In this document: positions 5,652 through 11,683 of the stretch, in pieces | How the letters are laid out: the number at the start of each line of letters is the position of its first letter | Position numbering within the stretch: the first letter of the stretch is position 1 | Assembly (NCBI GenBank): GCA_948469295.1 | Contig: CAOKLK010000006.1 | Span: 1-11,683, forward strand | Direction of reading: 5' to 3' | From: an uncultured Mycoplasmatota bacterium | Lineage (GTDB): Bacteria; Bacillota_I; Bacilli_A; RF39; UBA660 | Length of the DNA stretch: 11,683 nt | Notes under the pieces: generated by a model | What the model saw: only the letters and a program-made list of their open reading frames with translations | Told to the model about the DNA's origin: nothing | Database searches by the model: none | Translations under genes and position numbers: made by a program

Positions 5652-7184
5652 TTTTCCTTGATAAGAATTTCTTTTTTCTAATTCTTTTTCAATATCATTT
5701 AATATGATAAATTTTTTTAATAACCACTTTGGTTCAATTAAATCTGTTTTGTTTGGATCTCCCGTTAACCGATGAATGATGATGTTTTGGTTACATAATT
5801 CTAATTGATCGCAAACGATATCGATATATTCTTCTTTGGATAATAGTTTCAATGGTTTTTCTAAATATAATTTTTCTAAGGGAGTATTTTTTAAAATATG
5901 TAACATATGAATTTTAATTCCATGAATGGGTAATTTGTTTAAGTATTTTACAGTATCTAACATCATTTCTTTTGTTTCATAGGGGAGACCATTAATAATA
6001 TGAACAACTACTTTAATCTTTTTTTTATGTAATTGTTTTACCATATCTTTAAAATTTTCTAATGTATGACCTCGATTTATTAATGTTAAGGTTTTATCAT
6101 GAATACTTTGTAATCCTAGTTCAATTGTTAAGTCTGTTTTTTTATTTAATTCTGCAAGGTAATTTAAAGTTTCTTTTGAAATTGCATCACTTCTTGTAGC
6201 TATGGAAAGTCCAACTACATTTGGAATGCTTAAAGCTTCTTCATATTTTTCTTTTAAAATATGGAGTGGAGCATATGTATTAGTACCAGCTTGGAAGTAA
6301 GCGATAAATTTTCCATTTTTCCATTTTTTTTCTAATTGTTTTTGAATGGTAGAAAATTGAGTTTTAATAGATTGTTCTTTATTTCCAGCAAAATCACCAC
6401 TATTATTGCTACAAAAAATACATCCATGGCCATTTTTGATGTTTGGACAACTTAATCCGGCATTTAGACTTACTTTATAAACTTTCGAATGATATTTATT
6501 TTTTAGATAGTCATCGTAAGCGTTATATCGTTTGATATATTTTGGAGAATCTAAGTTACATTGATATTTTTTTTGAAGAAATGTATCTATTTTAAAAAAT
6601 ACTTTTTTAAATTGAAAAGGATTTGTTAAATAATAATTGATTTCTTTTAGAAAATTATCATGATTTTCGTTTGGTATATAAATTTTAACATCACTATTTT
6701 TACCATATTTTTTTTCAATAAACGATTTACATTTTTTTAATCTTTCTTCAAACGTGTCATTTGGAAAAAATTCTAAATAGTAAGAATCTAAACTTCTTAT
6801 TGTACTTTCTATTGTTGTTGGATGATTTGCAGTAGAAATGATTTTGCCATAAATACTTCTGGGCGTATAATCTTTTCGTTGATCTATAATTGCTTCTTTG
6901 ATTCGTAGTCTTTGTTTTTCATTGAAAAAATTTTTTAAAACATTATCTTCATAAAACATCTTTGCAGAATTTTCTTCTGTTTTTTTGACTCCTTTTTGAT
7001 AAGCAATGTCATGGAATACTGCTGTGATATATACCATGTTTAAATCTACTTCTAAATCTTTGGCAAGGTCTAAACTTCTTTTTATTACTTCATAAATGTG
7101 CCAATTTTGATGAGCCCAATCTTTTTTTTCATAAATGGGTAGAATATTTTCTTTGATATATTTTTTTAGTTCTTTTTGTATCAT
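5640..7184 (-). CDS. HD-domain / TIGR01212 (YtqA-like) radical SAM fusion protein
   Basis: The protein has 514 residues and two parts. Residues 1 to about 195 resemble HD-superfamily phosphohydrolases: H29 in NWHIYEV, H58-D59 in AVFHDIAY, then DQR (101-103) and RSIYGKI (109-115). The last HD aspartate is replaced by Asn (N120 in STANH). Residues from about 215 match the TIGR01212/YtqA radical SAM family: KRYNAYDDYLK, KVSLNAGLSCPN, cysteines C246, C255 and C258 for the 4Fe-4S cluster, SGDFAG, a GLQS segment and the terminal LTGDP and YQG motifs. B. subtilis YtqA is about 320 residues and has been linked, as I recall, to wobble-uridine tRNA modification (MnmL). The N-terminal part is therefore an added domain. 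The frame is unbroken across the junction. A promoter precedes it, and the ribosome binding site is weak. Radical SAM assignment is firm, substrate inferred. Confidence 0.88.
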   Translation of the reverse strand: MIQKELKKYIKENILPIYEKKDWAHQNWHIYEVIKRSLDLAKDLEVDLNMVYITAVFHDIAYQKGVKKTEENSAKMFYEDNVLKNFFNEKQRLRIKEAIIDQRKDYTPRSIYGKIISTANHPTTIESTIRSLDSYYLEFFPNDTFEERLKKCKSFIEKKYGKNSDVKIYIPNENHDNFLKEINYYLTNPFQFKKVFFKIDTFLQKKYQCNLDSPKYIKRYNAYDDYLKNKYHSKVYKVSLNAGLSCPNIKNGHGCIFCSNNSGDFAGNKEQSIKTQFSTIQKQLEKKWKNGKFIAYFQAGTNTYAPLHILKEKYEEALSIPNVVGLSIATRSDAISKETLNYLAELNKKTDLTIELGLQSIHDKTLTLINRGHTLENFKDMVKQLHKKKIKVVVHIINGLPYETKEMMLDTVKYLNKLPIHGIKIHMLHILKNTPLEKLYLEKPLKLLSKEEYIDIVCDQLELCNQNIIIHRLTGDPNKTDLIEPKWLLKKFIILNDIEKELEKRNSYQGKLVS

Positions 7185-7201
7185 AATTTCTCACGGTTAT
7201 T

Positions 7202-7230
7202 ATTATAGCTTTGTTTTTTATATTCGTCTA
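7202..7230 (-). promoter_or_regulatory. Promoter for HD/radical SAM gene
   Basis: On the minus strand TAGACG (7230-7225) and TATAAT (7207-7202) are spaced by 17 bp. The -10 is perfect and the -35 matches four of six. The start codon at 7184 is about 18 bases downstream of the -10, leaving a very short leader. It is back to back with the GH31 promoter. Confidence 0.68.
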
Positions 7231-7256
7231 CTTTTAAAGTTTTTCTTCTTAAGTCG

Positions 7257-7285
7257 TTGTTCAATTTTTTTACTTGTGTTAAAAT
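7257..7285 (+). promoter_or_regulatory. Extended -10 promoter for GH31 gene
   Basis: TTGTTC (7257-7262) and TAAAAT (7280-7285) are 17 bp apart, with TG at 7277-7278 giving an extended -10. Transcription would begin near 7292, right at an in-frame ATG. That ATG would then have no leader, which argues for the downstream start at 7313. Confidence 0.7.
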
Positions 7286-7299
7286 AATCATATGGAAAT

Positions 7300-7307
7300 A
7301 GGGGTGA
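7300..7307 (+). promoter_or_regulatory. Ribosome binding site deciding the GH31 start
   Basis: AGGGGTGA lies 5 bases before the ATG at 7313. The in-frame ATG at 7292 has no such site, so 7313 is preferred. Confidence 0.8.
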
Positions 7308-7312
7308 CATCA

Positions 7313-9730
7313 ATGGCAGATTTTTTACCACATTTTCAAGTGGATTATTCTAATAACCGAAGTAAACCAGAAAGTATTTTTCAAGGGCAAACTTATCGAA
7401 TTACCATTTTGACGGAACGTTTGATTCGTTTTGAATATAGTAAAGATGGAGTTTTTTTTGATGATTTGACAGAATTGGTACGAAATCGAAACTTTGAAGT
7501 ACCTGAGTTTCAAGTTCAACAAGATGATAAATATTTAGAAATTACGACTAAGTATTTTCAACTGCAATATGCAAAAGAGAAACCTTTTGTTGGATCTAAG
7601 TTAGCACCAGATGCCAATTTGAAAGTAACGTTATTAAATACGGATAAGTTATGGTATTTTAATCATCCCGAAGCTCGAAATTTTGGAACAACTTCGGTCA
7701 GTTTGGATGAAAATAGTAGTAAATTTAGTCCTCAAAAAGGATTATATAGTGTAGATGGATTTGCATCCATTGATGATTCTAAGTCAATGCTTTTGATGCC
7801 AGATGGATATTTAAGTACTACTAATGTTAATCGAGTAGATACTTATCTTTTTGTGTATCGAAGAGATTTTGGGCTTTGCTTAAAAGATTATTTTGATTTG
7901 ACGGGATATCCAGGACTTATTCCTCGGTATGCTCTTGGAATTTGGTGGAATAAAAATGAAATTTATCATTTTCAAGATACGAAAGATTTGTTGTTGAATT
8001 TTAATAAAAATCGAATTCCAATGTCGATCTTATTACTTGGGGAACATTGGCATTTAAAAGATGCAAATCATTTAGATTTATATAAAACTGGTTTTACATT
8101 TAATCGTAATTTGTTTCCAGATCCTAGTTTTTTTACAAATTATATGCATGAGAGAGGTGTGCATGTTGGAATTCAAATTGATCCAAGTGAAGGTATTATG
8201 GCTCATGAGGATGCATATGATGAAATTGCTAGGGATTTAGGACTGGTTGATCGTTCTACGATTCCTTTTCAAGTATTTGATCGTTTTGTTCTTCTTAATT
8301 ATTTTAATAAATTAATTAAGCCTTTAACTATGAAGGGAATAGATTTTTATTGGATTGATTATTATCATGAAAAAGATTTGAATACTCTTCGAGCTTTAAG
8401 TTATTATCATTTTGAAGATTATCGTCAGTATCGTGATAAACGAGGATTTGTTATGACACGAAATGGAGGAGTAGCAGCTCATCGTTATCCTATTTTATAT
8501 TCTGGAAAAACGAAGGTTAGTTGGGATACTTTAAAAACGCTTCCATATTTTACATCTTTGGCTAGTAATATTGGAGTAAGTTTTTGGAGTCATGATGTCG
8601 GAGGATTTCAAGATGGAATTGAAGATAGTGAACTTTATGCAAGATATGTTCAACTTGCTTGTTTTAGTCCGATTTTTCGTTTTGCTTCTGAGAAGGGAAG
8701 ATATTATAAAAGAGAGCCTTGGATGTGGGATATAAAAACGTTAAATATTGTTCGAGATTATTGTAGTTTACGACATCATTTAATTCCTTATTTGTATGCA
8801 GAAGCTTATAAATATCATAAAACGGGCCTTCCACTTGTCCAACCACTTTATTATTTGAATCCAGAAGTTTATGATGAACCTTATTTTAAAAATGAATATT
8901 ATTTTGGATCTGAACTTTTTGTAGCACCTATTACGACGAAAAAAGATTTGGTTATGAATCGAGCTATCATGAGATTATTTTTACCAGATGGAATGTGGTA
9001 TGATTTTAAGACTGGGAAAAAATTTCCTGGAAATAAACGATATGTAACTTTTTATAAAGATGAAGATTATCCAGTCTTTGCGAAAAAGGGAAGTATTATT
9101 CCTCTTGCAGATTTTGAAGAAAATATTAATGTTACTTCACCACCTTCTTCGATGGAAATTCATGTGTTTCCTGGTAAGAGTAATACTTATTATTTATACG
9201 AAGATGATGGATTTAGTTCTCTTTTTGAACGTGGTTATTATATTATGACAACTATTGATTATAATTATTTACAAAACAATTATACGTTGATTATTCGACC
9301 AGTGGAAGGAAAGAGTGGAATTATTCCTGAAACTAGAGACTATCGAATTCGTTTTCGAAATACTCGAGAAGCAGATGATGTGAAGGTATATTATGATAAA
9401 GATGTGATTCCATTTGAAAAGTATGTGGATGATTCTGATTTTATTATAAGTGTAAAGAATGTGAAAACTACTGGACAATTGACTGTTAATTGTAAAGGGC
9501 AAGATATTGAGATTGATGCAGTTCGAATTATTAATGAAGAAATTGATTCGATTATTAGTGACTTACAAATTGAAACAAGGTTAAAGGAAATAATAGCAGA
9601 TATCATTTATAATGAAAATTATGATATTAAGAAAAAACGAATTGAAATTAAGAAATTGAAGAGTAAAGGATTGGAATCTATATTTATTCGAATGTTTATG
9701 AAGTTGTTAGAATATATTTCTGAACTATAG
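7313..9730 (+). CDS. Glycoside hydrolase family 31 protein (alpha-glucosidase/xylosidase type)
   Basis: From the ATG at 7313 the protein has 805 residues. The order is a GH31 N-terminal beta-sandwich, a TIM barrel from about residue 198, then C-terminal beta domains (FLPDGMWYDF, KRYVTFYKDEDYPVF, YYLYEDDG). Barrel motifs are GIDFYWIDYYHE, whose Asp349 (nt 8357-8359) is at the nucleophile position, and SFWSHDVGG. Aligning ungapped back from SHD to E. coli YicI, the acid/base Asp position is Lys399 (YSGKT, nt 8507-8509). The last 65 or so residues are a helical, Lys/Ile-rich tail beyond the usual beta domains. There is no signal peptide, so the protein is probably cytoplasmic and acts on imported alpha-linked oligosaccharides. 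Lys at the acid/base site may be a subfamily trait; substrate and activity are open. It is transcribed alone with its own promoter and terminator. Confidence 0.9.
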   Translation: MADFLPHFQVDYSNNRSKPESIFQGQTYRITILTERLIRFEYSKDGVFFDDLTELVRNRNFEVPEFQVQQDDKYLEITTKYFQLQYAKEKPFVGSKLAPDANLKVTLLNTDKLWYFNHPEARNFGTTSVSLDENSSKFSPQKGLYSVDGFASIDDSKSMLLMPDGYLSTTNVNRVDTYLFVYRRDFGLCLKDYFDLTGYPGLIPRYALGIWWNKNEIYHFQDTKDLLLNFNKNRIPMSILLLGEHWHLKDANHLDLYKTGFTFNRNLFPDPSFFTNYMHERGVHVGIQIDPSEGIMAHEDAYDEIARDLGLVDRSTIPFQVFDRFVLLNYFNKLIKPLTMKGIDFYWIDYYHEKDLNTLRALSYYHFEDYRQYRDKRGFVMTRNGGVAAHRYPILYSGKTKVSWDTLKTLPYFTSLASNIGVSFWSHDVGGFQDGIEDSELYARYVQLACFSPIFRFASEKGRYYKREPWMWDIKTLNIVRDYCSLRHHLIPYLYAEAYKYHKTGLPLVQPLYYLNPEVYDEPYFKNEYYFGSELFVAPITTKKDLVMNRAIMRLFLPDGMWYDFKTGKKFPGNKRYVTFYKDEDYPVFAKKGSIIPLADFEENINVTSPPSSMEIHVFPGKSNTYYLYEDDGFSSLFERGYYIMTTIDYNYLQNNYTLIIRPVEGKSGIIPETRDYRIRFRNTREADDVKVYYDKDVIPFEKYVDDSDFIISVKNVKTTGQLTVNCKGQDIEIDAVRIINEEIDSIISDLQIETRLKEIIADIIYNENYDIKKKRIEIKKLKSKGLESIFIRMFMKLLEYISEL

Positions 9731-9753
9731 ATTTTGTCTTTTTAAAAGAAATG

Positions 9754-11105
<1,352 letters not shown>

Positions 11106-11137
11106 AAATGTGAGAAATAATTATAATACCTTTAAAG

Positions 11138-11166
11138 TTCACACTAAATAAAAAGAATGATAAAAT
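11138..11166 (+). promoter_or_regulatory. Sigma-A promoter for the short frame at 11199
   Basis: TTCACA (11138-11143, five of six) and TAAAAT (11161-11166) are separated by 17 bp. TG at 11158-11159 makes the -10 extended. Transcription would start near 11173, ahead of the ribosome binding site. Confidence 0.7.
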
Positions 11167-11182
11167 TTATTTAGAAAGAATC

Positions 11183-11190
11183 AAGGAGGT
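11183..11190 (+). promoter_or_regulatory. Perfect Shine-Dalgarno before short frame
   Basis: AAGGAGGT is fully complementary to the 16S rRNA 3' end and is 8 bases before the ATG at 11199. It is the strongest ribosome binding site in the window. Confidence 0.85.
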
Positions 11191-11198
11191 ATTTTTTT

Positions 11199-11357
11199 AT
11201 GAGAAAATATAAAAAATGGACTTTAGACCAAAAAGTACAAATAGCAAAGAATTTAAAAGAGGATCCACTATATCATAAAAAAAGCAAATTCTTGCTTTTT
11301 TTATGCCATAATTTCTCCACCATTTACATGAATGATTTGTCCAGTTATGTAACTTGA
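11199..11357 (+). pseudogene. Short frame, possible truncated HTH/transposase N-terminus
   Basis: ATG at 11199 opens 52 codons to TGA at 11355. The first 25 or so residues (MRKYKKWTLDQKVQIAKNL) resemble the start of small HTH proteins such as IS3-type OrfA, by pattern only. From codon 26 the frame enters a terminator stem and then the antisense of the dehydrogenase gene, where it has lost any protein-like character. A strong promoter and perfect ribosome binding site precede it, so the 5' end of a once longer gene is the simplest reading. A genuine small peptide or a leader peptide is possible. No inverted repeats or transposase remainder are seen. Confidence 0.45.
11274..11305. terminator. 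14-bp bidirectional terminator overlapping dehydrogenase stop
   Basis: 11274-11287 pairs perfectly with 11292-11305 (CATAAAAAAAGCAA with its complement) around the loop ATTC. Runs of seven A and seven T make it work on either strand. The minus-strand dehydrogenase stop codon (11301-11303) lies within the stem. It should stop that gene's transcript and any plus-strand transcript from enolase or the short frame. Confidence 0.88.
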
Positions 11358-11683
11358 ATCGTCACTTGCTAAATATACAAAAGTCGGAGCAAGTTCGTAA
11401 GGCATGGCACCTCTTCCCATTGGACTGTTCGCTCCAAGGGTTGGAATTTTTTTGGCTTCCCAACAATTTGGTTGAAGTGGAGTCCAGAAAAATCCAGGAG
11501 CAATTGCATTTACACGAATATTTTTTAAAGCTAAGTTCTTAGCAAGAGAACGAGTAAATCCCACTATAGCTCCTTTGGTTGTAACGTAATCTATTAATTG
11601 TGGATCTCCTTCAAATGTTGTAATAGAAGTTAAATTAATAATGGAACTGCCATTTTTTAAATGAGGAAGACAGGCTTTGGTTA
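11301..11683 (-). CDS. Short-chain dehydrogenase/reductase (YdaD/YhdF-like), 5' end missing
   Basis: Only the C-terminal 127 residues are present; the gene continues past the right edge, and family members are about 285-290 residues. An internal GTG at 11564 is not the start, because the frame stays open upstream. Visible classical SDR features are the SSIINLTSIT strand with the catalytic Ser, the DYVTTKGA motif with catalytic Tyr and Lys, IRVNAIAPGFFWTPL at the cofactor-loop region, PMGRGAMPYELAP, and the C-terminal DDSSYITGQIIHVNGGE. This fits NAD(P)-dependent oxidoreductases related to B. subtilis YdaD/YhdF. The Rossmann glycine motif is outside the window, so cofactor choice cannot be read. 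The substrate is unknown. The gene ends inside a bidirectional terminator. Confidence 0.92.
   Translation of the reverse strand, partial: TKACLPHLKNGSSIINLTSITTFEGDPQLIDYVTTKGAIVGFTRSLAKNLALKNIRVNAIAPGFFWTPLQPNCWEAKKIPTLGANSPMGRGAMPYELAPTFVYLASDDSSYITGQIIHVNGGEIMA

Noticed and set aside
7292..7312. Upstream ATG start for the GH31 protein
   Set aside because: The predicted transcription start is at this ATG, and the ribosome binding site AGGGGTGA fits only the ATG at 7313.

Overview
The window is AT-rich, protein-coding bacterial DNA with low-GC Firmicutes/Tenericutes character. AGGAGG-type ribosome binding sites, sigma-A-like promoters and hairpin-plus-T-run terminators are all visible. TGG encodes tryptophan throughout (for example in enolase) and no long gene has an in-frame TGA, so the standard bacterial code fits and a Mycoplasma-type TGA=Trp code is not needed. 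Very AT-rich codon choice, a bacillus-type enolase, a DUF1292 protein and a YtqA-like radical SAM protein suggest a gut-type Bacilli lineage (Erysipelotrichia, RF39 or Acholeplasma-like). The exact lineage cannot be fixed from this window.

Region 1 (1-2026) holds the 3' part of a large repeat-rich membrane protein, a one-base gap, a DUF1292 protein, then an intrinsic terminator. The membrane protein has two independent internal repeats: a degenerate 67-residue unit before the membrane segment and a nearly identical 25-residue (75-nt) unit after it.

Region 2 (2042-4565) is a two-gene operon: a membrane-anchored HEAT-repeat protein and, overlapping it by 7 bases, a multi-pass family 2 glycosyltransferase-like protein that lacks several expected catalytic residues. 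It ends at a bidirectional terminator shared with the facing gene.

Region 3 (4570-7230) has an unrecognised 200-residue protein on the minus strand with a consensus promoter, a small predicted secreted protein on the plus strand, and a minus-strand HD-domain/radical SAM fusion. The secreted-protein gene and the fusion gene overlap tail to tail by 12 bases.

Region 4 (7257-11105) has a divergently transcribed GH31 glycosidase-like gene with its own promoter and terminator, then enolase (glycolysis).

Region 5 (11106-11683) has a promoter and a perfect Shine-Dalgarno driving a very short reading frame that runs into a 14-bp bidirectional terminator, followed by the 3' part of a short-chain dehydrogenase on the minus strand.

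I see no rRNA, tRNA, CRISPR array, complete insertion sequence or recognisable defence system. Most genes look like accessory or housekeeping single units rather than one coherent pathway. The points most worth checking are the HD/radical SAM fusion, the apparently catalytically altered glycosyltransferase and GH31 proteins, the two-scale repeats of the first protein, and the short reading frame near the right end.
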